Below are positions 28,649 through 37,556 of a stretch of 64,000 nucleotides of DNA, piece after piece. Location of the stretch: positions 99,098 to 163,097 of the forward strand of contig JAKFWA010000002.1 of the NCBI GenBank assembly GCA_021732995.1, in the 5' to 3' direction. Below the pieces are notes generated by a model. That model saw only the letters and a program-made list of their open reading frames with translations. It did not search any database and had not been told where the DNA came from. Within the stretch, counting starts at the first letter, position 1, and each line of letters opens with the position of its first letter. Origin of the DNA: Planctomycetaceae bacterium (GTDB lineage Bacteria; Planctomycetota; Planctomycetia; Planctomycetales; Planctomycetaceae). The position numbers were made by a program, and so were the translations under genes.

Positions 28649-30178
28649 TCACTCATAGTCCCACTTCTGGATCCACGGATCTTCCAGTTCTTTCTGCATG
28701 TCCTTCAGCTTGGCTTTGTAGCGGTTGAGAACCTCGACGTACTCCGTGCTGTCTGCGAGGTTCACGGCTTCGTCGGGATCGTTTTCCAGATCAAACAATT
28801 CAAACTTGGGGCGATGCACGTACTGGCCGACGGTCTTGCGGCCGTAGGGAGCGCCTTCGCCTTTCTTGAGTTGGGCCTGCCACGTGGATGCCGCCCACAG
28901 ATCCGACGCGAATGGGTACGGCAGCGGGTTCGCGATGTTCCAGATCAGCTTGTACTTCGAGTCACGTACCACGCGCATGGGGTAGTACATCTGGATCTCG
29001 TGAAACGTGTGCGATGCGAAGATGGTTTCGTGATGCACAGCATCCGGCTGACTCAAGACATGCAGCCAGGACTTGCCGTGGTAGCTGCGGAACTTGTTCG
29101 GCCCCGAACGATTCTCCAGCAGGTTGGCCTGACGTTGCTGCCAGTACTTGTCGGGATCCACCCAGTTCTTCGGACCGTTGGTCTTAGCATCCAGTCCACC
29201 TGCGAAATCCAGCAACGAAGGTGTGATGTCGATGTGACTGATCAGAGCCTTCGACGTCACGCCGCGTACCTTTTCGTAAGGGTCGCGAACGATGAAGGGC
29301 ACCTTCAGGGCGGGCTCATAGACGTTAGTCTTCGCGCCGGGGAAGGCCATGCCGTGATCTGACGTGAAGACAATCAGCGTCTTGTCATAGAGATCGTTCG
29401 CCTTGAGGATCTCCACCAATCGACCAAAGCCCTGATCAAGCCGCGCGCAGGCCTGATAGTATTGCGCCAGTTCCGAACGACATTCCGGCGTGTCCGGCAG
29501 GAAAGCCGGGACGGTGACCTTACTGGGTTCGAAGAACACTTCGGTGATGCTCGGGTAAGAACCCTTATTGGGCTTGTTGCCGAACAGGTCGGGCTTCTCA
29601 TCCAGCGCTGAAGTCCTGTCACGACCACCGCCGCGATGCGGGTCACTCGTGCCGAAATACAGAAAGAACGGCCGGTCGTCCGACTTGTTGGCGATGAATT
29701 CACGGCACTTCTCAGCCAGTTCCACCGAGTTGCGATCGTTGCCTTTGATCGTGTTCTCGAAGTGATAGACCTCTTCGGGAGCTACGTGATACTTGCCCGC
29801 TTGCGCGGTTCGATACCCACTGTTCTGGAGCACTCGCGGCAAGGCCAGACTGACGACGTTCCAGTACGACGAGAACTTATGGAAGTCGTGCTGATGGCCG
29901 TACTGGCCATTCTTGTGATTGTGCAGCCCCGACATCACCACGGACCGACTGGCGCTGCAGCTCGCGGTGGTGGCATAGGCGTTGAGGAACCTCACTCCGT
30001 CTTTGGCGACGGCGTCGATATTCGGCGTGACAGCAACCTTGTCGCCGTAGCAGCCGAGCGTTGGGCTTTCGTCATCCGTGATGAAGAAGATGATGTTGCG
30101 TTCGGCGGAGTGTGCCGTTGAAGCAATCAACGCCAGTCCGATCAGCCCCAGACACACGCATCGAATCAGTCGAGACAT
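28649..30178 (-). CDS. Secreted sulfatase (S1 family, CSASR active site)
   Basis: A 509-residue exported sulfatase. The signal peptide is about 24 residues. The metal site FFITDDESP follows, then the formylglycine motif CSASR at 74-78 with its usual GLHNHKNG continuation. A second metal cluster lies at VFTSDHGMAFPG. The canonical motif is C-x-P-x-R; here Ala replaces Pro, a variant I recall from heparan-N-sulfatase-like groups. It would hydrolyse sulfate esters or sulfamates of polysaccharides outside the cytoplasm after modification by a sulfatase-maturing enzyme, which is not in this window. It is a single-gene unit. Confidence 0.92.
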   Translation of the reverse strand: MSRLIRCVCLGLIGLALIASTAHSAERNIIFFITDDESPTLGCYGDKVAVTPNIDAVAKDGVRFLNAYATTASCSASRSVVMSGLHNHKNGQYGHQHDFHKFSSYWNVVSLALPRVLQNSGYRTAQAGKYHVAPEEVYHFENTIKGNDRNSVELAEKCREFIANKSDDRPFFLYFGTSDPHRGGGRDRTSALDEKPDLFGNKPNKGSYPSITEVFFEPSKVTVPAFLPDTPECRSELAQYYQACARLDQGFGRLVEILKANDLYDKTLIVFTSDHGMAFPGAKTNVYEPALKVPFIVRDPYEKVRGVTSKALISHIDITPSLLDFAGGLDAKTNGPKNWVDPDKYWQQRQANLLENRSGPNKFRSYHGKSWLHVLSQPDAVHHETIFASHTFHEIQMYYPMRVVRDSKYKLIWNIANPLPYPFASDLWAASTWQAQLKKGEGAPYGRKTVGQYVHRPKFELFDLENDPDEAVNLADSTEYVEVLNRYKAKLKDMQKELEDPWIQKWDYE

Positions 30179-30220
30179 CGGCGCTCACTCTCAACAAGAG
30201 GGACTAAGCAAGGCAGCCTT

Positions 30221-30293
30221 GTAGCTTGGACGCCCTCGTCCGAGCCTTGGTCAAACTCAACTCTCGAAGCTCGGACGAGGGCGTCCAAGCTAC
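30221..30293. repeat. Perfect 25-bp inverted repeat
   Basis: Left arm 30221-30245 (starts GTAGCTTGGACGCCC) and right arm 30269-30293 (ends GGGCGTCCAAGCTAC) are exact reverse complements over 25 bp with a 23-nt spacer. It sits between the gmd stop and the sulfatase start. No coding capacity and no T-run are evident, so it is best seen as a dispersed palindromic element. Confidence 0.88.
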
Positions 30294-30317
30294 ATAAACA
30301 ATGCGCTGCCGCAGCTT

Positions 30318-31292
30318 TCAACCACGCTTGCGTTTCTCACGTTCGGCGAGTTCCAGATCGTGCTCGACCATCATGCCGACCAGTTCTTCAAAACGCACCT
30401 TCGGCGACCAGCCGAGCTTCTTGCGGGCTTTGGTCGCGTCGCCACAGAGCAGGTCGACTTCGGCTGGACGCAGCAGGTTGCTGTCCGTTTCCACGTGGTC
30501 CTCCCACTTCAGACCCACATGACCGAACGCCGCGTTCAAGAAGTCGCGCACGGAATGCGTTTGCCCGGTTGCGACGACGTAGTCATCGGGCTCAGGTTGC
30601 TGGAGCATCTGCCACATCGCTTCCACGTAGTCACCAGCAAAGCCCCAATCGCGTCGGGCATCGACGTTGCCGAGTTTTAGTTTTTCTTGCAGTCCAACTT
30701 TGATGCGCCCCACCGCGAGTGTGATCTTGCGAGTCACGAACGATTCCCCGCGCCGCGGCGATTCATGATTGAACAGGATGCCGTTGCTGGCATGCATGCC
30801 GTAGGACTCGCGGTAGTTCACGGTCTGCCAGAATCCGAACACCTTCGCACACGCGTACGGGCTGCGAGGATGAAACTGAGTGTCCTCGTTCTGAGGCGTG
30901 GTTTTGACTTTGCCAAACATCTCGCTGGATGACGCTTGATAGAAACGGACTTCGCGGCCGGTCAGTCGCTGATAGTCACGGATCGCTTCGAGAACTCGCA
31001 GAGTGCCGACGCCGGTGACCTCGGCGGTGTAGATCGGCAATTCAAAGGACAGCCGCACGTGGCTTTGGGCCGCAAGGTTGTAGACCTCATCGGGCTCAGA
31101 CTTCTGCAAGATGGTCAACAAGTTGCTGCCTTCGGCCAAGTCGGCGTAGTACAGCCGGTCGCCCGCTTCACCGATACCGGGAGCGCGGCACGGGATGATG
31201 CCGTGAACCGCATAACCTTTGGCCGTCAGGAGTTCGGTGAGGTATTGACCGTCCTGGCCGTTTATTCCGGTGATGAGTGCGCGTTTGGTCAT
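30318..31292 (-). CDS. gmd: GDP-mannose 4,6-dehydratase
   Basis: A 324-residue extended short-chain dehydrogenase. The NADP-binding motif [11 protein letters not shown] opens the protein. The family pieces [20 protein letters not shown] and the catalytic YACAK (Tyr-x-x-x-Lys) follow, then [29 protein letters not shown] and [11 protein letters not shown]. These match Gmd, which converts GDP-mannose to GDP-4-keto-6-deoxymannose, the precursor of GDP-fucose and GDP-rhamnose for surface glycans. It is somewhat short of the 345-370 residues of typical Gmd. No fucose synthase (fcl) gene is adjacent. Confidence 0.93.
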   Translation of the reverse strand: MTKRALITGINGQDGQYLTELLTAKGYAVHGIIPCRAPGIGEAGDRLYYADLAEGSNLLTILQKSEPDEVYNLAAQSHVRLSFELPIYTAEVTGVGTLRVLEAIRDYQRLTGREVRFYQASSSEMFGKVKTTPQNEDTQFHPRSPYACAKVFGFWQTVNYRESYGMHASNGILFNHESPRRGESFVTRKITLAVGRIKVGLQEKLKLGNVDARRDWGFAGDYVEAMWQMLQQPEPDDYVVATGQTHSVRDFLNAAFGHVGLKWEDHVETDSNLLRPAEVDLLCGDATKARKKLGWSPKVRFEELVGMMVEHDLELAEREKRKRG

Positions 31293-31606
31293 GACTTCGA
31301 CTTAACTGGTTCCGAGCACCACTTCCTGGCAGAAAAGCGGCAGACTGCGGGTGAAAATGGGAGGCGACCCCCGCTCTTGGGCGGTGTCTTACAAGGCGGA
31401 GTTTCCCGCCAACCGGACGATCCCCAACGCCGTCGCGAAGTTCAAGTGGTCGGTCATAGAACAATACGCGGTTGACCCTGATTTTCCGGGGCAGTAGCCT
31501 CGCATCAATAAAACTCGATCCGCATGCCGACAACTCTATTACGGCATTGCACTTTGATTGCCTCCCGCCTCTCCGAAAACTCTGCCCGCCTCAAGGAGTT
31601 CCCGCC
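31293..31606. other. Divergent intergenic region between gmd and DUF1501
   Basis: This 314-bp stretch should hold both promoters. I see no strong inverted repeat and no open frame with family similarity. The Shine-Dalgarno AAGGAG of the downstream DUF1501 gene lies at 31593-31598. Confidence 0.4.
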
Positions 31607-32959
31607 ATGCTTAATCTCCTCGGCCCCCAGCAAGGCAAATACTGTGATGGTGTTTCGCGCCGCAGCTTTCTGAAAGTGGGCGGCTTCGCGATGGCCGGCA
31701 CCGCCAGCCTGACCTTGCCCGACCTGCTCCGCGCGGAATCCGCCAGCCCGCGAAAATCTTCGCACAAAGCCGTCATCAACATCTTCCTGGGTGGTGGCCC
31801 TCCACATCAGGACATGTGGGAAATCAAGACCGACGCCCCGCGTGAGATCCGCGGCGAGTTCAGTCCGATCAACACCAACGTGCCGGGCATCCAGATCGGC
31901 GAGTGCTTCCCGCGCATCGCCGCGATGGCGGATAAGTTCGCGTTCATTCGGTCGGTTGTCGGCTGCTCCGGCGATCACGATGGGTATCAATGCCTGAGCG
32001 GCTGGAATCGTCGCGACAACACCGCGATCGGCGGTCGTCCTGCGATGGGGCCGGTGATCGCTAAGTTGCAGGGACCGACTCACCCCAGCATTCCGCCGAC
32101 GGTTGCTCTGGCCGATCGCACGTCGCATGTGCCATGGTCCGAGCCCGGTGCCCCCGGCTTTTTGGGAGCAGCGTTTGCGCCGTTCAAGCCGGATGCCGAC
32201 GGCCTGTCTAACCTGAAGCTGAACGGCATTTCGCTCGACCGCCTGCAGGACCGCAAGTCGCTGATGGGCAGCCTGGACGTGCTGAAGCGCGAAGCGGATG
32301 CCACGGGCATGATCGCCGGAATGGATGCCTTCAATCAGGCCGCCTTTGGAGTGCTCACTTCCAGCCGGCTACTCGACGCGATGGACCTCAGCAAAGAAGA
32401 CCCGCGCACGGTGGCTCGCTACGGCGATGGCAAGCCTTATCAGTATCAGTACGACGGTGCTCCGACGGTCAACGATCACATCCTCATGGCACGGCGACTG
32501 GTGGAAGTCGGTGTGCGGTGCGTGACATTGTCGTACGGTCGCTGGGACAGCCATGGACAGAACTTCGCGTTGGTCCGCGATCACGGCGGCAAGCTGGATC
32601 AAGGTGTCACCGCGCTGGTGCAGGACCTCGAAGAACGCGGCATGCTGGATGACGTCACTGTTCTCGTTTGGGGTGAGTTCGGACGCACGCCACGCGTCAA
32701 TCCCGGCGCTGGCCGCGATCACTGGCCTCAAGTCAGTTGCGCCCTGATGGCCGGCGGCGGCATGAAAACGGGCCAGGCGATTGGCAGTACCAACCGCCTC
32801 GGTGAATTCGCCATGGATCGCCCTGTTCACATGCAGGAGATCATCGCGACCGCTTACCACAACCTCGGCATCAACGCGGAAACCACGACGATCTCCGACC
32901 CCACCGGTCGCCCGCAGTATCTCATTGAGAAGCGGATTCCAATTCGCGAACTGGTGTGA
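31607..32959 (+). CDS. DUF1501 domain protein, Tat-exported
   Basis: A 450-residue DUF1501 protein. The start at 31607 follows AAGGAG by eight bases. A twin-arginine signal (SRRSFLKVGGFAMAG) lies near residue 18. Family blocks present are VINIFLGGGPPHQDMWEIK, ILMARRLVEVGVRCVTLSYGRWDSHGQN, VWGEFGRTPRVNPGAGRDHWP and a late GEFAMDRPVHMQEI. It belongs to a different DUF1501 subgroup from the gene at 16998: the GRDHWP block and the SYGRWDSH spacing differ. It is exported and of unknown reaction. No DUF1549 partner adjoins it. Confidence 0.9.
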   Translation: MLNLLGPQQGKYCDGVSRRSFLKVGGFAMAGTASLTLPDLLRAESASPRKSSHKAVINIFLGGGPPHQDMWEIKTDAPREIRGEFSPINTNVPGIQIGECFPRIAAMADKFAFIRSVVGCSGDHDGYQCLSGWNRRDNTAIGGRPAMGPVIAKLQGPTHPSIPPTVALADRTSHVPWSEPGAPGFLGAAFAPFKPDADGLSNLKLNGISLDRLQDRKSLMGSLDVLKREADATGMIAGMDAFNQAAFGVLTSSRLLDAMDLSKEDPRTVARYGDGKPYQYQYDGAPTVNDHILMARRLVEVGVRCVTLSYGRWDSHGQNFALVRDHGGKLDQGVTALVQDLEERGMLDDVTVLVWGEFGRTPRVNPGAGRDHWPQVSCALMAGGGMKTGQAIGSTNRLGEFAMDRPVHMQEIIATAYHNLGINAETTTISDPTGRPQYLIEKRIPIRELV

Positions 32960-32991
32960 TCGCTGCGAGCGAACTGTTAGCGGAGAAAGGC

Positions 32992-33010
32992 CGGAGGCGA
33001 GACGCCTCCG
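32992..33010. repeat. 8-bp GC-rich hairpin after DUF1501 gene
   Basis: CGGAGGCG (32992-32999) pairs perfectly with CGCCTCCG (33003-33010) across a 3-nt loop, 33 bp after the DUF1501 stop. It could terminate transcription without a U-tract or be a short dispersed palindrome. Confidence 0.5.
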
Positions 33011-33136
33011 CCACGGGGTGCGTTCTGAACCCTTGACGCTGCTACGTGTCCGGCTGTGCCAAGCTGCAGGGAGATGTCTCTGCAGCCCGCATCCGTCGAT
33101 TGGGACGGCAGTCCGACTCTAGCCAGCAGCAATCTT

Positions 33137-33925
33137 ATGGCCGGGCGCATTTGTCTGATCGGTCTCGACGAACCTCAAAATGCCACGTTCAAGGCTCGCA
33201 TTTCGGGGCCGCTGCTGGTTCATGAAACTCTGCCGCGCATCTTCGTTCGAGACGGCGAGCTATTTGTTGAAGCATCGAGCGGCTTTGGATATCTGCCGGT
33301 TTCTCGCGTCGTGTTTCACGGCATCTTCGAGCACGATCATGACGTGATTGCCGGGCTGGCCTTGTGGGGCGGTCCCTGCTTGCCGAACGCGCGCGCCATG
33401 ATGGATTGCCGGTTGAAGCTGCCGTGTCTCGTGCGAGCGTTGCAGTTCACCGAGTTCGGACAGCCACATCGTGGCTTCGCATCCTCGCGCGTCGAGTATT
33501 CCACCGACGTCGAACGCGTCGCCAAGTGGGGCAACTGGCACTGCGGAGAAAACAAGGAACGCTTTGACCGCACCTGGCAGGGTGAGGAGTCTGCCATTGT
33601 CGAACGTTACCTGCATGGCGAAGCTGTTCGCGTCGTCGTCATGGGAGACCGGTACTGGCAGATCAAGCTGGAGGGCGAGGACTGGCTGAAGTCCATCCAT
33701 CATCCGACAGCCTGCATCGTGGAACCCGATCCACGACTCGTCGCCGACACTCGAAAAGTGGCTCAAGGCTTCGGCTTGGAGATCGCAGCCAACGACTACA
33801 TCGTCACTGCAGATGGGCAATCGCATCTGCTCGAAGTGAACCACATTCCCAACGTCACGCGGTTTCCGGAAATCTGGGACGCGTACGCGGACTACGTGAC
33901 GGAATGGCTCAGCAAGACGTCTTGA
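33137..33925 (+). CDS. ATP-grasp-like protein of unknown function
   Basis: About 262 residues from the ATG at 33137; an upstream ATG at 33074 would lengthen it but lacks a properly spaced ribosome-binding site. The C-terminal half has ATP-grasp character: AIVERYLHGEAVRVVVMGDRYWQIK for the lysine/acidic strand, and ADGQSHLLEVNHIPNVTRFPEI for the metal-binding E-x-N loop that closes the RimK-type fold. The N-terminal third lacks the glycine-rich loop of full ligases. It may be a truncated or divergent member acting as an amide ligase. It is isolated on the plus strand between the DUF1501 and zinc-ribbon genes. Confidence 0.6.
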   Translation: MAGRICLIGLDEPQNATFKARISGPLLVHETLPRIFVRDGELFVEASSGFGYLPVSRVVFHGIFEHDHDVIAGLALWGGPCLPNARAMMDCRLKLPCLVRALQFTEFGQPHRGFASSRVEYSTDVERVAKWGNWHCGENKERFDRTWQGEESAIVERYLHGEAVRVVVMGDRYWQIKLEGEDWLKSIHHPTACIVEPDPRLVADTRKVAQGFGLEIAANDYIVTADGQSHLLEVNHIPNVTRFPEIWDAYADYVTEWLSKTS

Positions 33926-34081
33926 GCAACGGATCCAATTGCCGAATCGCAGCTTTGCGATTCGGCACTGTGAATCTGCCGGAAGATCATTCGAGAGATC
34001 CCTTCGAGAATCTCTCAGGCCTTCATTGAACGCAGTCCAGCGCGGCGTCAAAGTAATCGACCTACTGTCTTGGAGATCAGT

Positions 34082-35242
34082 ATGTCGCTCAACACCGAAT
34101 GTGATATTTGCGGTAAGAAATACACGCTGCCAAGTAATGCGGCGGGGGACATTCTGGAGTGTAAAGAGTGTGGAGCTGAATTCGAAATTCCCCTGATCCC
34201 CTGGTGGCGAAGCCTGTTCGACGAACATGCAGATTCGACCGCGACGTTCCGCTCCATCGTGACCGCGGGATGTGCGGCCCTTGTGCTGTTCCTGATGGCG
34301 ATCGCTGGCTATGAACTGACTCGGGAATCCGTCACCCATCGGAACGAGCAACTCGCTCAGACTGCAGCGCCTGTTTCACCAGCGACCGAGCGTCGAAATC
34401 ACGAAGCAGTTCCCGCCCAGCCATCTGTCATTCAGAACAACCCAACCAATTCCACACCACAACCACCCTCCTTTCAGGCGACGGTTGTTGAACCGACAGA
34501 ACACTCACCGAAGCCTCCGAACACTCCGTCTCAGACTCCAGCAGCGCCGCCAAAGAACCGCCAACCAACTGAGCCGCCGGATGGTCGCAAGCCGGACGCA
34601 ATCCTGGCAGCGCAGTTCGCAAAGTCAGCAACGCTCGCGACCCAGATCACGGAAGCCGTTCCAGACGCACAGCGCAGAATCGCTCGCATTAAGGGAAAAG
34701 GTCTGGATCGCGCGAAACAATTATTGCTGATACCGGTCGGGGGAAAGCCCATTTCGGCCATTATCAACTCACGTTCGGACACAGAGTTGGTCGTGAGCGA
34801 TCCCAATGGCCGCGTGCTCGCCGTGAACGCCCTGCCCGGAGTAGAGACGCCTGAAGGACTTATCATCGGGTATCCGACTTATGCGCGCGAATTGCAAGCG
34901 CCACCCCGAAGCACCCTGGGAGTATTCTACATTCCTGAATCTCAGCAGGTCCCAGTTTTCAATGGCATCTATCACCTGCTGCTCTTGCCGCAAGCGACTC
35001 TTGCGGCTGGTCCGAATGGTCGCCGTGGCGATATTGCGACGATCATCGTGCTGCGAGGGGCTCACCTTGTCGACCGCCCTAGTTTTTCGATCGGGTGCTG
35101 GGTGAGTGAAACAGGAGCGGTGAACTCAATTGAGCAGCCAGAGCTCTCTCAAGGGATCCAGGCGACACTTGAGTTTCCCAACATTTATCTTTGCCCAATT
35201 CCCGCAACGATAAACGACAACTACCGTAACATTGTCAGATAG
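34082..35242 (+). CDS. Zinc-ribbon, single-pass membrane protein of unknown function
   Basis: A 386-residue protein; the start at 34082 has GGAGA six bases upstream. Residues 1-40 are a zinc ribbon with CDICGKKYTLP and CKECGAEFEIP, the four-Cys MJ0042/zinc-finger style. A membrane helix follows (SIVTAGCAALVLFLMAIAGYEL), then a Pro/Gln/Thr-rich linker to about residue 175. The C-terminal region, about 185-386, is a globular domain I do not recognise (LLLIPVGGKPISAIINSR, LRGAHLVDRPSFSIGCWV). It lies 12 bp upstream of the M48 protease gene, so the two are very likely co-transcribed and may act together at the membrane. Confidence 0.7.
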   Translation: MSLNTECDICGKKYTLPSNAAGDILECKECGAEFEIPLIPWWRSLFDEHADSTATFRSIVTAGCAALVLFLMAIAGYELTRESVTHRNEQLAQTAAPVSPATERRNHEAVPAQPSVIQNNPTNSTPQPPSFQATVVEPTEHSPKPPNTPSQTPAAPPKNRQPTEPPDGRKPDAILAAQFAKSATLATQITEAVPDAQRRIARIKGKGLDRAKQLLLIPVGGKPISAIINSRSDTELVVSDPNGRVLAVNALPGVETPEGLIIGYPTYARELQAPPRSTLGVFYIPESQQVPVFNGIYHLLLLPQATLAAGPNGRRGDIATIIVLRGAHLVDRPSFSIGCWVSETGAVNSIEQPELSQGIQATLEFPNIYLCPIPATINDNYRNIVR

Positions 35243-35254
35243 CATTCCCCATCT

Positions 35255-37537
35255 ATGACAACGCCATCCCGGCAACAACGCGCCCGCCAGCGGGCCGATA
35301 ATGACAAACAGGTTTCTGATCCTGCTGATCGAGGCGCGCGAACAGCTCGACGCCGAAAATCAGCGGCGGCGCACGATCGCTATCGCGACGTCATTCTGGG
35401 CGCGATCCAGCAGGATATCGAGCCTGTGAAGGTCACGGCGGGATATGTGGTCGCATCCGTCGGGGTGGCATTTGCGATGCTTCTGCTACCCTTAATCTGG
35501 TTTTGTTTGATCACAGCCATCGCCGGGCTGACGGTGATACATGTTATTAGTAATCGCTGGATGCTGGGCACATTCAAGGGCATCGCGCTGTATACCTTTG
35601 GCGTTGTGTTCGGAGTCGCGGTTGTTATCTTTGTTGTCAAACCCTTGTTCGGCGGCCCTTCCGCCAGACAGCGTGCCAAGCGATTGAAGCCCGAAGCCGA
35701 ACCGACACTGTTTGAATTCGTCGATCAGATCTGCGCCGCTGTAGGTTCTCCGACCCCCACTTCCATCCGCGTGAGCTGTGACGTGAACGCTTCCGCGAGT
35801 TTTCGTCACGGACTCTTCAGCTCTTTCTCTCGCGACCTCGTGCTGACTATCGGATTACCACTGGTACACGGACTGACGGTTAGAGAATTAGCCGGAGTGC
35901 TGGCTCATGAGTTCGGCCATTTTGCACAATCGAGCGGTATGCAACTGAGCTACCTCATCCGCTCCATCAATATGTGGCTGGCAACGGCTGCGTATGAACG
36001 CGATCACTGGGACGAACTGCTGGTTCTCTTATCACACTCGCTCGATCGGCGTATCAGTTGGATATTACACCTGATTCGCCTGGGCGTTTGGTGCGTGCGT
36101 CTGGTTCTGGTGATACTCATGCATGTCGGTAACGGGATCAGTTGCCTGCTGGCCCGACAAATGGAATACGACGCCGATCGCCATCAAGCGCGGCTGGCCG
36201 GCAGTCAGGTCGTGGAGTCCACTCTGCGGCGGCTCAGCGCACTCAGCGTTGCAGAGCAGTTGGCGCTCGGAGATCTGGAGCATTTCTACGCCGAGGGCCG
36301 TCTTGTGGATGACCTCCCCCGGTTCATCGCGGCCAACATCGATCAGATCACGCCGGAGCTCAAAACAGCGATCAAGGAGATGGACCGCGACGCTCGCACG
36401 GGCCTGTTCGATACGCACCCGGCTACGGCCGATCGCGTACGCAGCGCGATGGCCGAACGCACGTCGGGGGTACTGCAACTCCCCGAGGGAGCAGAGCGGC
36501 TGCGGGCGACAGTGCTGTTTCGCGACGTGGACCGGATCTCGCGCGTCGCGACGCTCGACCTCTACCGTGAGATGCTCGATCCAAAGCTCAAAGCTGAGAA
36601 GCTGCATCCTGTCGATGACCTGATCGAACGCCGCAAGGCTGAGACGGAAGCGGCCAAAGCATTGCTGCGTTACTTTCAAGTCGCGGTTCCCGAGTTCTAT
36701 CCATTCCCCCTGACCGAGAAGGCGTTAGCTCCGGCTGAGGATTTGAAAGAGGCGGCAGCGTCAGTCAAATCATCCCGCGTCGCCATGCTCGCGGCGCTGC
36801 CCAAATACAGAACCGTCTCCGAGCGCTTTGAGCGAGCTGAGCAGGCACTCTTTGAATCGACCACTGCCGTGACCGTCTGCGATGCGGAACTGGAACTGCA
36901 GCCGGGCGAATTCGGTTTGCTGCGACCGACGCGCGAGTGCGCCGAGTTCCGCCTGCAGAATGCAGAGATTGGCGTCGCAAACCTCGCCGCAAAGATGCTG
37001 GACTTTGAATCTGCCGCAGGGGCTCGTTTGACAGTGGCCCTGCAACTCCTGACACATCCCAAAGTGGCAAAATCGATGGAGGGCGGCATCGCACTTCGCG
37101 AAGAAATGCTGAAGCTGATTCCAACGGCGCGCCTGGTCAGTTCGGTGATCGGACAACTGCCAGACCTGCGAGCCAACTGTATGAGCATGGTCGTGTTGTG
37201 TTCCAAGCTCGACCCCAACACTCAGACTGCCCGCCCCTACGAAGCGATCATGGATCGGTTGAATCGAATTCACGACCAGCTTTCGAGCCTCTTCAAGAAG
37301 CTCGGGAATACTCCTTATCCTTTCGATCATGCCGAAGAAAACATGACCTTGCGGGACTTCGTGCTGCCAGACGTGCCGACCGCCGAAGAGTTCGACGCGC
37401 TGCTGCACTTCGCCCAGTCTGCGTTCGAACGTCTGATTTCCGTGCAGATGAGGTTGTTCGCCAAGCTGGCCCAAGCCGCTGAGAAAATCGAAGACGAATT
37501 GGGGCTGCCACCGCTTCCCGATCCGAAGCCAGCATGA
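35255..37537 (+). CDS. M48 family membrane metalloprotease with long C-terminal extension
   Basis: A 760-residue protein. Two or three hydrophobic segments lie near residues 60-130. The M48 catalytic domain has the zinc motif HEFGH at 218-222 and the third ligand region MEYDADRHQARLAG near 303-315, where Glu304 is the likely zinc ligand. About 350 further residues, largely helical, follow the protease domain, making it over twice the length of HtpX. It acts at the membrane on unfolded or regulatory proteins by family analogy. It directly follows the zinc-ribbon membrane protein gene (12-bp gap). Confidence 0.87.
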   Translation: MTTPSRQQRARQRADNDKQVSDPADRGARTARRRKSAAAHDRYRDVILGAIQQDIEPVKVTAGYVVASVGVAFAMLLLPLIWFCLITAIAGLTVIHVISNRWMLGTFKGIALYTFGVVFGVAVVIFVVKPLFGGPSARQRAKRLKPEAEPTLFEFVDQICAAVGSPTPTSIRVSCDVNASASFRHGLFSSFSRDLVLTIGLPLVHGLTVRELAGVLAHEFGHFAQSSGMQLSYLIRSINMWLATAAYERDHWDELLVLLSHSLDRRISWILHLIRLGVWCVRLVLVILMHVGNGISCLLARQMEYDADRHQARLAGSQVVESTLRRLSALSVAEQLALGDLEHFYAEGRLVDDLPRFIAANIDQITPELKTAIKEMDRDARTGLFDTHPATADRVRSAMAERTSGVLQLPEGAERLRATVLFRDVDRISRVATLDLYREMLDPKLKAEKLHPVDDLIERRKAETEAAKALLRYFQVAVPEFYPFPLTEKALAPAEDLKEAAASVKSSRVAMLAALPKYRTVSERFERAEQALFESTTAVTVCDAELELQPGEFGLLRPTRECAEFRLQNAEIGVANLAAKMLDFESAAGARLTVALQLLTHPKVAKSMEGGIALREEMLKLIPTARLVSSVIGQLPDLRANCMSMVVLCSKLDPNTQTARPYEAIMDRLNRIHDQLSSLFKKLGNTPYPFDHAEENMTLRDFVLPDVPTAEEFDALLHFAQSAFERLISVQMRLFAKLAQAAEKIEDELGLPPLPDPKPA

Positions 37538-37556
37538 TTGAAACAAGACGCCTCGT

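Noticed and set aside
28573-28728. Possible 51-residue plus-strand small protein with GGAG upstream
   Set aside because: Its second half overlaps the sulfatase 3' end antisense, the start is opposite two minus-strand genes, and the translation has no signal or recognisable pattern.
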